A DNA stretch of 39,753 nt from Cryobacterium melibiosiphilum (GCF_003602235.1 NZ_QZVS01000057.1:1-39753); one strand, 5' to 3'. Positions 23,885 through 32,944 are shown, numbered from the stretch's first letter. Numbers and translations are program-made. Notes: generated from the sequence alone by a model not told the origin.

Positions 23885-25222
23885 CTACGGCTTCGAGAGC
23901 AGCGCGAGGGCCTCTTCGAGCACGCTCATGGCGTCGTCGATGAGCTCGTTCGAGATCACGACGGGCGGCATGATGCGCAGCACGGAGTCCCAGCTGCCGG
24001 AGTCGAGAACGATGACACCGTTCGCCACCGCGTGCGCGATCACGGCGGTGAGCGCCTCGGGGTACTGCGCGGTGGTTCCGGGGTGCACGAGCTCGACGCC
24101 GAACATGGCACCCTTGCCGCGCACCTCGCCGACGACCGGGAACTTCTCGGCCCAGTCGCCGATGCGAGCCCACATGGCCGCTTCGACGCGCTGCGCCTCA
24201 CCGATCAGGTTGTCGCGCTCGATGATCTCGAGCACGGCGAGGGCGGCCGCGGTCGAGACGGGGTTGCCGCCGAAGGTGCCGCCGATTCCGCCGGGCTGCA
24301 CGGAGTCCATGATGTCGGCACGGCCCGTGACGGCGGCGAGCGGGAAGCCGCCGGCGATGCCCTTGGCCGTGGTGACGAGGTCGGGCACGACGCCGTGGTG
24401 CTCGATCGAGTACCAGGCTCCGGTGCGCGCGATGCCGGCCTGGATCTCGTCGGCGACGAAGACGATGCCGTTCTCGGTGCAGAACTCGCTGATGCGCTCG
24501 AAGTAGCCGGGTGCGGGAATGACGATGCCGCCGTCGCCCTGGATCGGCTCCACGAAGAAGGCGGCGATCTCGGTCGCGCCGATGTGGGTGGTGATGTAGT
24601 CGATGGTCTTCTCGGCCGCTTCGAGGCCGGTCAGTCCGTCGCGGTACGGGTAGCTGGTCGGCACGCTGTAGATCTCGCCCGGGAACGGGCCCATGCCGGC
24701 GCGTTCCGGCCAAGGGCGGTACGTCATCGTCATGGTGAGGTTGGTGCGGCCGTGGAAGGCGTGGTCGAGGGCGACGATGGCGCGACGGCCGGTGAACTTG
24801 CGGGCGATCTTCACCGCGTTCTCCACCGCTTCGGCGCCGGTGTTCACGAGGATCGTGTGCTTCTCGAAGTCACCGGGGGTGATGGCGTTGAGCTTCTCGG
24901 CGACCTTGACGTAGGTCTCGTAGGGCGTGACGGTGAACAAGGTGTGCATGAGCTTGCCCGCCTGGGCGGATGCCGCGGCCGCGACCTCGGGGTGCGCGTG
25001 CCCGATCGTGTTCACACCGATTCCCGATCCGAGGTCGATGATCTGGTTTCCGTCGACGTCGACGAGGATCGCTCCGGCGGCGTGGTCCATGTAGATATTG
25101 GCGAGGGTGCCGGCGCCGCGGGCGACGGATGCGACACGTCGCGCCTGCAGGGCGACGGACTGCGGGCCGGGCAGTTCCGTGACGAGTTTGCGTTGCTGGG
25201 GAACCGAATACGTAGCAGTCAT
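23885..25222 (-). CDS. gabT: 4-aminobutyrate aminotransferase family protein (copy 2)
   Basis: 445 residues from ATG 25222; the frame upstream of it runs into the acyltransferase gene and is not used. It is a class III PLP aminotransferase of the same subfamily as the protein at 17935-19329, with PLP Lys287 (TTAKGIAGGFPLAA), GAEAVENAVKIARKFTGR, HAFHGRT and ADEIQAGIARTG. The strong similarity to copy 1 points to paralogues that may have different amino donors. It is predicted to be leaderless (-10 TATGGT) and stands alone as a transcription unit. Confidence 0.94.
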   Translation of the reverse strand: MTATYSVPQQRKLVTELPGPQSVALQARRVASVARGAGTLANIYMDHAAGAILVDVDGNQIIDLGSGIGVNTIGHAHPEVAAAASAQAGKLMHTLFTVTPYETYVKVAEKLNAITPGDFEKHTILVNTGAEAVENAVKIARKFTGRRAIVALDHAFHGRTNLTMTMTYRPWPERAGMGPFPGEIYSVPTSYPYRDGLTGLEAAEKTIDYITTHIGATEIAAFFVEPIQGDGGIVIPAPGYFERISEFCTENGIVFVADEIQAGIARTGAWYSIEHHGVVPDLVTTAKGIAGGFPLAAVTGRADIMDSVQPGGIGGTFGGNPVSTAAALAVLEIIERDNLIGEAQRVEAAMWARIGDWAEKFPVVGEVRGKGAMFGVELVHPGTTAQYPEALTAVIAHAVANGVIVLDSGSWDSVLRIMPPVVISNELIDDAMSVLEEALALLSKP

Positions 25223-25228
25223 CTGTCC

Positions 25229-25234
25229 ACCATA
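25229..25234 (-). promoter_or_regulatory. -10 box, leaderless start of gabT2
   Basis: On the minus strand TATGGT is followed by exactly six bases (GGACAG) and then the ATG, so transcription should begin at the start codon. The GGA in the spacer could also serve as a weak ribosome-binding site if a longer transcript exists. Confidence 0.65.
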
Positions 25235-25277
25235 GGACTGTGGGCTGGGTGCCGGGACCGCGAGGGGCCCGGCGAGC

Positions 25278-26057
25278 CTAGACGCGCTCCCGCGGGAAGA
25301 CCCGGTCGGCAAGGCGCACGAGCGGATTCGCCGGGGTTTCGTTGTAGCTGCCGGCCAGTTCCTGTCCTGACAGCTCGTGAATGGCGGCCATGATCTCATC
25401 CGTCGCCTGACGGCGGGCCTTGCCCGACGTGGCCGGGCCGTGGGCGCTCAGATCGATCGGGGCGCCGAAGCTCACCGTGACCTTGCGGATGCGCGGCACC
25501 TTCGAGCCGACCGGCTGGATTTCCTGGGTCCCGACGAGGCCGACGGGCACCACCACGGCCCCGGTCGTCAGGGCGAGCCAGGCGACGCCGGTGCGGCCTC
25601 GATAGAGACGGCCGTCGAGGGAACGGGTACCTTCCGGGTAGATGGCAAAGGCACCCTCGGCTTCGAGCACCGCGCGGCCCTCGTCGAGGGCGGCCTGGGC
25701 CGCCTGGCCGGCTCCGCGTTCCACGCCGATCGCCCCGATCGCGGTGAAAAAGGTGCGGGACACCCAGCCCTTCATGCCGGTGCCGGTGAAGTAGGTCGAT
25801 TTCGCGAGGAACTGCACGCGGCGGGTGGCGACCAGCGGAATCACGATGCTGTCGATGAAGGACAGGTGGTTGCTCGCGAGGATCACGCGGCCCGTGCTCG
25901 GGATGTTCTCCCGGCCGACGATGTGCGGCCGAAACACGACGCGAGCGACGGGCGCCATGATGCCGTAGCCGAGAAAGTAGACGAAACCGGGACGTTTCAC
26001 ACGCGGAAGGTCAACGGAGACCTCTGGATCCTGAGGTTCTTCGCTGGCACCGGTCAC
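25278..26057 (-). CDS. 1-acyl-sn-glycerol-3-phosphate acyltransferase (PlsC family)
   Basis: 259 residues from GTG 26057. It should transfer an acyl chain to lysophosphatidic acid, giving phosphatidic acid at the inner membrane face. The acyltransferase motifs are present: NHLSFID (the NHxxxxD box), an [10 protein letters not shown] segment, YPEGTRS and [10 protein letters not shown] hydrophobic stretch ([18 protein letters not shown]) near the N-terminus may associate with the membrane. The acyl acceptor cannot be told from sequence; related actinobacterial proteins include ones acting on other lipids. It is divergent from dxr with back-to-back leaderless promoters. Confidence 0.92.
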   Translation of the reverse strand: MTGASEEPQDPEVSVDLPRVKRPGFVYFLGYGIMAPVARVVFRPHIVGRENIPSTGRVILASNHLSFIDSIVIPLVATRRVQFLAKSTYFTGTGMKGWVSRTFFTAIGAIGVERGAGQAAQAALDEGRAVLEAEGAFAIYPEGTRSLDGRLYRGRTGVAWLALTTGAVVVPVGLVGTQEIQPVGSKVPRIRKVTVSFGAPIDLSAHGPATSGKARRQATDEIMAAIHELSGQELAGSYNETPANPLVRLADRVFPRERV

Positions 26058-26063
26058 CCGACG

Positions 26064-26069
26064 ACACTA
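26064..26069 (-). promoter_or_regulatory. -10 box, leaderless start of the acyltransferase gene
   Basis: On the minus strand TAGTGT is followed by six bases (CGTCGG) and the GTG start. It lies about 70 bases from the opposite-facing dxr -10 box. Confidence 0.65.
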
Positions 26070-26137
26070 CCGCTCGCGTGCACGTTGCCCCGCCACAACC
26101 CGCCGACAGCGCTCGCATGCCTCGAGGGGCATACGCC

Positions 26138-26143
26138 TACCAT
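26138..26143 (+). promoter_or_regulatory. -10 box, leaderless start of dxr
   Basis: TACCAT is followed by GGGGGA (six bases) and the ATG. The purine run abuts the start codon, too close to act as a ribosome-binding site, which supports a leaderless reading. Confidence 0.7.
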
Positions 26144-26149
26144 GGGGGA

Positions 26150-27229
26150 ATGCGCAGAGTAATCATCCTCGGTTCCACGGGCTCGATCGGCACCCAGGCC
26201 CTCGACGTCATCAGGGCCAACCCGCAGCGGTTTGAGGTCGTGGGGCTGTCCGCCGGCCGCAACCGCGACCTGCTGGCCGAACAGGCCGAGCTCTTCCACG
26301 TCGACGACACCGCGCTCGGCGCCGACGAGGCCGAACTGCTCGTTCGTGACGTCGACGCCGATGTCGTGCTCAACGGCATCACCGGCTCGGTCGGTCTCGG
26401 CCCGACCCTCGCCGCCCTGAAGGCCGGCCGCACGCTCGCCCTCGCCAACAAGGAATCCCTGATCGTGGGCGGCGACCTGGTGAAGACGCTCGCGAAGCCC
26501 GGGCAGATCGTTCCGGTCGATTCGGAGCACTCGGCAATCGCCCAGGCGCTGCTCTCGGGGACCGCCGCCGAGGTGCGGCGGCTGGTGCTGACGGCATCCG
26601 GCGGCCCGTTCCGGGGGCGCACCCGCGAATCGCTGCGCGACGTCACTCCGGCTCAGGCACTCGCCCACCCGACCTGGGACATGGGGCTCGTCGTCACCAC
26701 GAACTCCGCCACTCTCGTGAACAAGGGACTCGAGATCATCGAGGCGCACCTGCTGTTCGACGTGGAATACGACCGTATCGATGCCGTCGTGCACCCGCAG
26801 TCGGTCGTGCACTCGATGGTCGAGTTCGTCGACGGATCGACCATCGCGCAGGCGAGTCCGCCCGATATGAAGCTGCCGATCTCGCTCGGCCTCGACTGGC
26901 CGAACCGGGTCGCCGCCGTCGGCACCCCGATCGACTGGACGACCCCGCACACCTGGACCTTCGAGCCCCTCGACGACCAGGCATTTCCCGCGGTCGAGCT
27001 GGCGAAGAAGGTGGGCCGTGCCGGCGGAACCTACCCGGCCGTCTTCAACGCGGCGAACGAGCAGGCCGTAGCAGCCTTTCACGCCCGGCGCATCGGCTTC
27101 CTGGACATCGTCGACACGGTGCTGCGGGTGGTCGAATCGCACGAACAGGATGGCCCGCTCACCCGCGAGTCACTGGCCGGCGCGGAGGCCTGGGCGCGAG
27201 CCGCGGCCGATCGACTCCTCGCCCCCTAG
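26150..27229 (+). CDS. dxr: 1-deoxy-D-xylulose-5-phosphate reductoisomerase
   Basis: 359 residues from ATG 26150. It is the second enzyme of the MEP isoprenoid pathway, converting DXP to MEP with NADPH and a divalent metal. The NADPH motif GSTGSIGTQ is at the N-terminus. [12 protein letters not shown], the metal-site [26 protein letters not shown] and [12 protein letters not shown] are all characteristic. The upstream open frame is not used because a -10 box sits six bases before this ATG. Its stop lies nine bases from the convergent lipoprotein stop. In many actinobacteria rseP and ispG follow directly, but here they are displaced. Confidence 0.97.
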   Translation: MRRVIILGSTGSIGTQALDVIRANPQRFEVVGLSAGRNRDLLAEQAELFHVDDTALGADEAELLVRDVDADVVLNGITGSVGLGPTLAALKAGRTLALANKESLIVGGDLVKTLAKPGQIVPVDSEHSAIAQALLSGTAAEVRRLVLTASGGPFRGRTRESLRDVTPAQALAHPTWDMGLVVTTNSATLVNKGLEIIEAHLLFDVEYDRIDAVVHPQSVVHSMVEFVDGSTIAQASPPDMKLPISLGLDWPNRVAAVGTPIDWTTPHTWTFEPLDDQAFPAVELAKKVGRAGGTYPAVFNAANEQAVAAFHARRIGFLDIVDTVLRVVESHEQDGPLTRESLAGAEAWARAAADRLLAP

Positions 27230-27238
27230 GCCCCGCGT

Positions 27239-27790
27239 TCAGTCGTCGTCGTCTTCGTCGTTGCAGATGCCGTCTTTGTCGTCGTCATCGTTGGGCTTGC
27301 ACTCTTTATCGTCGTTTTTGCCCTTGTTGTCGTCATCCTCGTCATCATCATCAGACGTCGGCGTGGGGCTCGGAGTCGGGCTCGGCGACTCGGACGGTGT
27401 CGGCGTCGGCGTCGGCGTCGGCGTCGCAGTGGCGCTGCGCGTCGGAACCGGCTCCGGCACGCTCGCTTCGACGGCGGCGAGCAGGTCCGCGTTCACGACG
27501 GTGATCGCCGCCTGGATCTCGGCGGACCGTTCCGCGGTGATCTGGCCGGCCGAGGCCGAGGTGCGCAGGTCGGCCTCGACCGCGCTGAGCAGCGACAGTG
27601 CCGTCTCGTAGTCGCCGGCCGCGGCGGCGCTTGTCACGTCGAGCACGCTCGCCTGCAGGCGATCGGCGGTGGCCGGTTCGAGGGCGGCCGGGGCGTTCGA
27701 GCATCCGCTCAGGGTACCGAGCACGATCAGGGCGGTCGCCGCGAACAGGGTCAGGCGCGACCGGTTTCGGGCGAAAGGACGGGGGCTCAC
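27239..27790 (-). CDS. Lipoprotein with Pro/Thr linker and Asp-rich tail
   Basis: 183 residues from GTG 27790, overlapping the kinase stop (GTGA). A signal peptide ends in a lipobox (LSGC) with lipidation at Cys30. A helical domain at about 35-115 follows. Then comes a Pro/Thr/Ser linker and a very acidic C-terminus with runs of Asp around DKDGICNDED, which resembles a thrombospondin type-3 calcium-binding loop and carries two Cys. It is likely a cell-surface partner or substrate of the co-transcribed kinase. No known family is recognised for the helical part. Confidence 0.88.
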   Translation of the reverse strand: MSPRPFARNRSRLTLFAATALIVLGTLSGCSNAPAALEPATADRLQASVLDVTSAAAAGDYETALSLLSAVEADLRTSASAGQITAERSAEIQAAITVVNADLLAAVEASVPEPVPTRSATATPTPTPTPTPSESPSPTPSPTPTSDDDDEDDDNKGKNDDKECKPNDDDDKDGICNDEDDDD

Positions 27791-29145
27791 GGGTTCACGC
27801 TTTCTTGAAGCTGCTGCAGGCTGGTGCCGAGTTGGCCGTCGACGGCCGGGTAGTTCGGGGGTGGAGACACCGGTTGGACCGTCTGCGTCGCGATAAACAG
27901 CGCGATGAGGGCGCCGAGCATGACGACGGCGATCACGATCGAGCCGGTGATCACGGCGCGCTTGGGCATGGCGCGCGGCTGGCTGCTCGGTGAACGCAGC
28001 ACACCGCCGCCCGCATTGGGCACGGCCGTCGGGGCAGCGGATGCCGCGGCCGGCGCGGCAACGGCGGCAGCGACCACCGGAGCCACGACCGTGGCGGCCG
28101 TCGGCGGTGCCGGGGTGAACGGGGTCACCGGCAGCAGCAACGTCGGCGCGGGGGCATCGTCGGCGGCCGGCAGCAGCCGTGTGGGGGCCGGCATCGCTGC
28201 CGTCGATTCGACTCCGCTGGTCGCGTCGATGGTGGCGAGAAGCTCGGTCGCGGCGGCCGACGGGTCAACCGGTGCGGGGACATCCGTCGCCAAGCCGGTT
28301 GTCGCGAGCGCCCGCAATGTCACTGCGGCATCGGCGGCGGTCGGCCGGTCGGCCGGGTCTCGGCTCGTCATCGCCGTCAACAGCTGCGACCAACCGGAAC
28401 CGAGCGAAGCGGGAATCGAGGGCTGGCGCTGCAGCCGGGCCATCGCGGACTCGACCGCGGTGCCCGGGTAGGCGCGCTCGCCGGTGAGGCACTCGAGCAG
28501 CACGAGGCCGAGCGAATACAGGTCGGTGGGGGAGCCGAGCGACCCGCCGAGTGCCTGCTCCGGGCTCAGGTAGCTCGCCGTGCCGAGCAGGGTGCCGGTC
28601 GCCGTCAGCCGGGTCTCGTCGAGCAGCCGGGCGATGCCGAAGTCGGCGAGTTTGGCGTGCATGCTGCGGCCCGGAAATCCGGAGGCGCCCAGCAGCACGT
28701 TGGCCGGCTTGATGTCGCGGTGAATGATGCCGCGGCCGTGCACGTAGTGCAGCGCCTCGGCGAGGTCGGCGCCCATACGGGCGACATCGGCGGGTTCGAG
28801 GGGCGGCCCGGCCTGGATGCGGGTGCGCAGGTCGGAGCCGTCAACGTATTCCATCACGATGAACGTGCGCGGGGCGCCGTTGATCTCGGTCGTGCCGGCG
28901 TCGTATAGGGTGACCAGCGCGAAGTGGTTGAGGCTCGCGAGCAGAGCGATCTCACCGCTCTGGCGCTCCGGACCGGCTCCGTCGAGGCTGTCGTTGCGGA
29001 ACAGCTTGACCGCGACCGTGCGGCCGAGGGCAGCATCCGTCGCCTCATAGACGGATGCCATGCCGCCGGTTCCGATCAACCGGTCGAGTCGAAAGCGGTC
29101 GGCTAAGACGGCACCGATGGCGCGGGTCGAATTCATGTCGTTCAC
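27787..29145 (-). CDS. PknB-type Ser/Thr protein kinase
   Basis: 452 residues from GTG 29145; ATG 29136 is an alternative. The kinase domain (about 18-280) has the Gly-rich loop GTGGMASVYEA, Lys48, HRDIKPANVLL, DFGIARLL, an activation loop rich in Thr (TRLTATGTLLGTASY) and SPEQALGG. A long Ala/Pro-rich juxtamembrane region follows, then one membrane helix at about 405-427 and a short extracytoplasmic tail without PASTA repeats. Sensing may therefore be delegated to the lipoprotein encoded immediately downstream. Upstream, TTTCAT stands six bases from the GTG and may be a weak leaderless promoter. Confidence 0.95.
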   Translation of the reverse strand: MNDMNSTRAIGAVLADRFRLDRLIGTGGMASVYEATDAALGRTVAVKLFRNDSLDGAGPERQSGEIALLASLNHFALVTLYDAGTTEINGAPRTFIVMEYVDGSDLRTRIQAGPPLEPADVARMGADLAEALHYVHGRGIIHRDIKPANVLLGASGFPGRSMHAKLADFGIARLLDETRLTATGTLLGTASYLSPEQALGGSLGSPTDLYSLGLVLLECLTGERAYPGTAVESAMARLQRQPSIPASLGSGWSQLLTAMTSRDPADRPTAADAAVTLRALATTGLATDVPAPVDPSAAATELLATIDATSGVESTAAMPAPTRLLPAADDAPAPTLLLPVTPFTPAPPTAATVVAPVVAAAVAAPAAASAAPTAVPNAGGGVLRSPSSQPRAMPKRAVITGSIVIAVVMLGALIALFIATQTVQPVSPPPNYPAVDGQLGTSLQQLQESVNP

Positions 29146-29243
29146 GTTCCCATGAAACCACAGACGACCCCCAAGAGAGCGGTCGAGGGTGGTGCTGCGG
29201 CCCCACAGGGCAGATGGCCAGCCGCTTTGCAGCTTGGGACGGA

Positions 29244-29249
29244 TACTCT
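29244..29249 (+). promoter_or_regulatory. -10 box, leaderless start of rseP
   Basis: TACTCT is followed by ACCCAA (six bases) and the GTG start. No ribosome-binding site is present in this spacer. Confidence 0.7.
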
Positions 29250-29255
29250 ACCCAA

Positions 29256-30638
29256 GTGGAATCCGTGCTGCTATTCATCCTGGGCGTGCTCGTCATCGTC
29301 GTGGGCCTCGCCTTGTCGATCGGCCTGCACGAAATCGGGCACCTCGTGCCCGCGAAACTGTTCGGGGTGAAGGTCACGCAGTACATGATCGGCTTCGGCC
29401 CCACCCTCTTCTCGAAGAAGAAGGGCGAGACCGAATACGGTGTGAAGGCCATTCCCCTCGGCGGCTACATCGCCATGATCGGCATGTTCCCGCCCCGCAA
29501 GGGGGAGGCCGTGCGCACCGCGAGCACCGGATTCTTCGACACGCTCGTGCAGGAGGGCGAACCCGCCGCCACCAAGAAGCCGAGCGCGGCGGCGACCATG
29601 GTCGAGGACGCCCGCCAGGCCAGCGCCGAGAGCATCGGCGCGGGTGAAGACCACCGCGCGTTCTACCGCCTGCCGGTGCTCAAACGCATCATCATTATGC
29701 TCGGCGGACCGTTCATGAACCTGCTGATCGCCGTCGTGCTGTTCGCGGTGCTGCTGATGGGCTTCGGCGCAGCGCAGGCGACCACGACCGTCGGCAGCGT
29801 GAGCGAGTGCGTGCTGCCGGCCACGAGCGACCGGCAGACCTGTGAGGCCTCCGACGAGGTCGCGCCCGGTGCGGCCGCCGGCCTGCAGCCCGGCGACCGC
29901 TTCGTCAGCATCAACGGAACACCGATCGAGACCTGGGAACAGTCGACCGAGATCATCCGCGACTCGGCGGGCGACACCCTCAGCGTGGTCGTGGAACGGG
30001 ACGGCGTCGAGCAGACGCTCACGATTACCCCCAAACTCACCGAACGCTACGTGCTCAACGACGCGGCCGAACCCGAAACGGATGCCTCCGGCGACGCGAT
30101 CACGGAACAGGTCGGCTTCGTCGGCATCGGAACCGCATCCGCCACTGTTCCCCAGCCCGCGTCGGCGGTGCTGCCCCTGGTCGGCCAGACCATCGGCACC
30201 ACGGCGAACATCATCCTCAACCTGCCCCAGCGGCTGATCGACGTGGCCAACGCGGCTTTCAGCTCCGGCGAACGCGACCCGAATGGCCCGATCAGCGTCG
30301 TCGGCGTCGGCCGTATCGCGGGCGAGATCACCATGATGGATACCATCCCGGCCGCCGACAAGGTCGCGACGATGCTCGGCATCCTCGGCTCGGTCAACAT
30401 CGCGCTGTTCGTCTTCAACCTCGTGCCGCTGCTGCCGCTCGACGGCGGCCACGTCGCCGGTGCGCTGTTCGAGGGCATCCGTCGCTTCTTCGCGAAGCTG
30501 TTCGGCAAGCGCGACCCGGGCCCGGTCGACATGGCCAAGCTCATGCCGCTGACCTTCGCGGTCGTGATCCTGCTCGGCGGCATGAGTCTGCTGCTGATCT
30601 ACGCCGACATCGTGAAACCCATCAACATCTTCGGCTAG
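29256..30638 (+). CDS. rseP: Site-2 protease (M50 RseP/Rip1 family)
   Basis: 460 residues from GTG 29256; the open frame extending upstream is not expected to be translated because a -10 box directly precedes this GTG. It is an intramembrane zinc protease that cleaves membrane-bound regulators such as anti-sigma factors. The metal-binding HEIGH lies at residues 25-29 in the first helix. GPFMNLLIA, a central PDZ domain (AAGLQPGDRFVSINGTPI) and the third metal ligand in LPLDGGH (Asp about 396) are present, with a C-terminal helix. It is normally next to dxr and ispG in actinobacteria; here it stands alone. Confidence 0.96.
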   Translation: MESVLLFILGVLVIVVGLALSIGLHEIGHLVPAKLFGVKVTQYMIGFGPTLFSKKKGETEYGVKAIPLGGYIAMIGMFPPRKGEAVRTASTGFFDTLVQEGEPAATKKPSAAATMVEDARQASAESIGAGEDHRAFYRLPVLKRIIIMLGGPFMNLLIAVVLFAVLLMGFGAAQATTTVGSVSECVLPATSDRQTCEASDEVAPGAAAGLQPGDRFVSINGTPIETWEQSTEIIRDSAGDTLSVVVERDGVEQTLTITPKLTERYVLNDAAEPETDASGDAITEQVGFVGIGTASATVPQPASAVLPLVGQTIGTTANIILNLPQRLIDVANAAFSSGERDPNGPISVVGVGRIAGEITMMDTIPAADKVATMLGILGSVNIALFVFNLVPLLPLDGGHVAGALFEGIRRFFAKLFGKRDPGPVDMAKLMPLTFAVVILLGGMSLLLIYADIVKPINIFG

Positions 30639-30658
30639 GTTCAGTTCGTCCTCCCCGA

Positions 30659-30671
30659 ACTACTCCCCGGG
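30659..30671. promoter_or_regulatory. Candidate response-regulator box upstream of the sensor kinase gene
   Basis: ACTACTCCCCGGG lies about 40-50 bases before the predicted transcription start. Its reverse complement recurs with one extra G at 32875-32888, upstream of the SHOCT-domain gene. The first part, CTCCCCG, is also repeated directly at 30651-30657 and 30663-30669. Confidence 0.45.
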
Positions 30672-30698
30672 GCGGATGCCGCGGCCCGCCCGGGGGAA

Positions 30699-30704
30699 TA
30701 GCAT
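30699..30704 (+). promoter_or_regulatory. -10 box, leaderless start of the sensor kinase gene
   Basis: TAGCAT is followed by CGAGCC (six bases) and the ATG. No ribosome-binding site is present. Confidence 0.7.
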
Positions 30705-30710
30705 CGAGCC

Positions 30711-32162
30711 ATGCCAGCACACTGGGACTCCGACGCGGCCTGGTACCAGCGTGCCCCCCGGGACGGAGTCGACCAGGGCGACAGCGCGGCCGGTGGCTGG
30801 GGGTCCGGCTGGGGCGCTCGCGAAGGCGGGCCGCCGAACGATGCCCGGCGCGCGCGACGGCTGTGGTTTCCGGTGTTGTTCTCCTTCCTCGTGCAGGTGC
30901 CGCTGGTTGCCCTGCTGACCTGGCCGGGGCGCCAGACCGACGACCATTTCGGCGACATGCCCATGGTGCACGGCGCCGAGAGCGGTGGCGCGGCCGGCGG
31001 CTTCGACGCGTCACGCGGCGGCTTCAGCGACGGAATCGCCGGCGCCCTGTTCGGCGACCGCCCTGGCCTGCAATTGGGGAGCTGGCTCGTCGCCGTCATG
31101 CTGGCGTTCATCGGACCGCTCGCGCTCATCGGCGCGCGGAGGTTTCCCGGCCCGGTTGTCGCGGTCGCCGCGGCCGCGGTCGGCGCCCTCGTGCTGCTGC
31201 GCCCCGACCTCGGTGTTCCGCCGATCGCACTGGCCGTCGCGATCGTGCTCGGCATCGTGCGCGGCGCCCGGGTCTGGGTCTACGCCTCCGTCGCCACAGC
31301 CTGGGTCGCCACGATCGCCCTCGCGGCCCTGTTCGAACTCGACCTGCCGCCGCTGCGCATCATGGCGGCCACGCTCGGTCTCGCGGTCGTGATGGCTGCC
31401 GGGGAAGGCATCCGCAATCGCCGGGAGCGCTTTCGTGACCTGCGCCGCACGGCGGCCGCCCGCCAGCAGACCGCGGAACAGCGCGAGCGGGTGCGCATCG
31501 CCCGGGAACTCCACGATGTGCTCGCGCACTCGCTCTCCCAGATCAACGTGCAGGCCGGCGTGGGGCTGCACCTCATCGACAGCCAGCCGGAGCGGGCCGC
31601 CGAAGCCCTCGCGAGCATCAAGAGCACCAGCAAGAACGCGCTCGAAGAAGTGCGCACCGTGCTCGGCATCCTGCGGTCGACCCCGGATGGCTCAACCCCG
31701 GATGACGGTGGCGCCCCGCTCGCCCCACAACCCGATTTGGCCGGACTGCCCGCGTTGATCGAGTCGTTCACCAGGCAGGGCCTCGCCGTCGAATTCGCGG
31801 CCGCGCCGGCACTCACCGGCGCGTCGCCCCCGGCGGCCACCCAGCTCGCGCTCTACCGCATCGTGCAGGAAGCCCTCACCAACGTGCTGCGGCACGCCCG
31901 AGCGGCGACCGTGCGGGTGGAACTCGGTTGCGACGCCACGGGCTACCGCCTCACGGTGACGGATGACGGTTCCCTCGCCCCCGGCGCCGGCCCGTTGCTG
32001 CCCGGCGGCGGGCTACTCGGCATGCGCGAGCGCGCCGAACTGCTCGGCGGCAGCCTGCACGTGCATCGAGTTCCGGTCGGTCAGGGCGGCGGCGTGCGGG
32101 TCGAGGCCATGATTCCGGTGCTTCCGCGTCGGGATTCCCGGCCAGGCTCGGACCCGGCATGA
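30711..32162 (+). CDS. Sensor histidine kinase (NarL/DesK-type, HisKA_3)
   Basis: 483 residues from ATG 30711. A Gly-rich cytoplasmic head is followed by about five membrane helices (between 60 and 240), with one sizeable loop rich in Gly, Met and His after the first helix. The dimerisation and phospho-acceptor helix has His268 (ARELHDVLAHSLSQ). The ATPase part shows EALTNVLRHARA, VTDDG and GLLGMRERAELLGG. It should phosphorylate the regulator encoded next, with which it shares an ATGA overlap. The input signal is unknown; the membrane-heavy, loop-poor sensor suggests membrane or envelope stress. Confidence 0.95.
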   Translation: MPAHWDSDAAWYQRAPRDGVDQGDSAAGGWGSGWGAREGGPPNDARRARRLWFPVLFSFLVQVPLVALLTWPGRQTDDHFGDMPMVHGAESGGAAGGFDASRGGFSDGIAGALFGDRPGLQLGSWLVAVMLAFIGPLALIGARRFPGPVVAVAAAAVGALVLLRPDLGVPPIALAVAIVLGIVRGARVWVYASVATAWVATIALAALFELDLPPLRIMAATLGLAVVMAAGEGIRNRRERFRDLRRTAAARQQTAEQRERVRIARELHDVLAHSLSQINVQAGVGLHLIDSQPERAAEALASIKSTSKNALEEVRTVLGILRSTPDGSTPDDGGAPLAPQPDLAGLPALIESFTRQGLAVEFAAAPALTGASPPAATQLALYRIVQEALTNVLRHARAATVRVELGCDATGYRLTVTDDGSLAPGAGPLLPGGGLLGMRERAELLGGSLHVHRVPVGQGGGVRVEAMIPVLPRRDSRPGSDPA

Positions 32163-32848
32163 CCAACTCGGCAGTCGAGGGCGCCCGAGCCCTGCGTGTC
32201 GTCATCGCCGATGACCAGCAGCTGATTCGGGCAGGCTTCGCGGCACTGCTCGAGTCCGAACCCGACATCGCGGTGGTCGGGCAAGCCGCGACCGGCCGGG
32301 AAGCCGTGGAGCAGGTGACGCGCCTGCGTCCCGATGTGGTGCTCATGGACATCCGTATGCCCGATGGTGACGGCCTGTGGGCGACCGAGCAGATCATCCG
32401 GGATCCGCAGCTGTCGCGCACCCACATCGTGATCGTCACGACCTTCGAACTCGACGAGTACGTTGCGCATGCCATCCGCGCCGGCGCGAGCGGATTCCTG
32501 GTCAAGGACACCGAACCGACCGAACTGATTCGTGCCGTGCGCGTCGTCGCGGCCGGTGACGGCCTGCTCTCACCCGGAGTGACCCGGCGGCTGCTCGCGC
32601 GCATGGCCGCCGGGCTGCGCGAGCCGACGGATGCCGCGGCGCTCGCCGTTCTCACCGACCGCGAACGCGAGGTTCTCGCCCTCGTCGGCCTCGGACTGAC
32701 CAACACCGAGATCGGCGTGCGGCTGTTCCTGAGTCCGCTCACGGCGAAGACGCACGTGTCGCGCATCATGACGAAACTCGCCGCCCGCGATCGGGTGCAG
32801 CTCGTGATCACGGCCTACGAGGCCGGACTGGTCAGTCCCAGCTGGTGA
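32159..32848 (+). CDS. NarL/LuxR-family response regulator
   Basis: 229 residues from ATG 32159. The receiver domain has the acidic pair in IADDQQ, phospho-acceptor Asp64 (VLMDIRMPDG) and Lys in GFLVKDTEP. The LuxR-type helix-turn-helix is at about 160-225 (LTDREREVLALVGLGLTN, then SPLTAKTHVSRIMTKL). It is translationally coupled to the sensor kinase. A repeated box upstream of its own operon and of the following SHOCT gene suggests autoregulation and control of that gene. Confidence 0.96.
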   Translation: MTNSAVEGARALRVVIADDQQLIRAGFAALLESEPDIAVVGQAATGREAVEQVTRLRPDVVLMDIRMPDGDGLWATEQIIRDPQLSRTHIVIVTTFELDEYVAHAIRAGASGFLVKDTEPTELIRAVRVVAAGDGLLSPGVTRRLLARMAAGLREPTDAAALAVLTDREREVLALVGLGLTNTEIGVRLFLSPLTAKTHVSRIMTKLAARDRVQLVITAYEAGLVSPSW

Positions 32849-32874
32849 GGGCCCAGCTGGTGCCGCAGCCTGCA

Positions 32875-32888
32875 CCCGGGGGAGTAGT
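32875..32888. promoter_or_regulatory. Second candidate response-regulator box
   Basis: CCCGGGGGAGTAGT is the reverse complement of the box at 30659-30671 with one extra G. A further CTCCC at 32897-32901 makes an imperfect inverted pair. It lies about 115 bases upstream of the SHOCT-domain gene. Confidence 0.45.
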
Positions 32889-32944
32889 CGAAGTGTCTCC
32901 CGAGGGCCGTTTCGCTCGGTGCGGTTGTGGAGGAATCTGATTCT

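Noticed and set aside
32876..32905. Terminator hairpin after the response regulator (GGGAG/CTCCC)
   Set aside because: The stem is only five to six bp with a 12-base loop; the same bases fit better as a repeated regulatory box.
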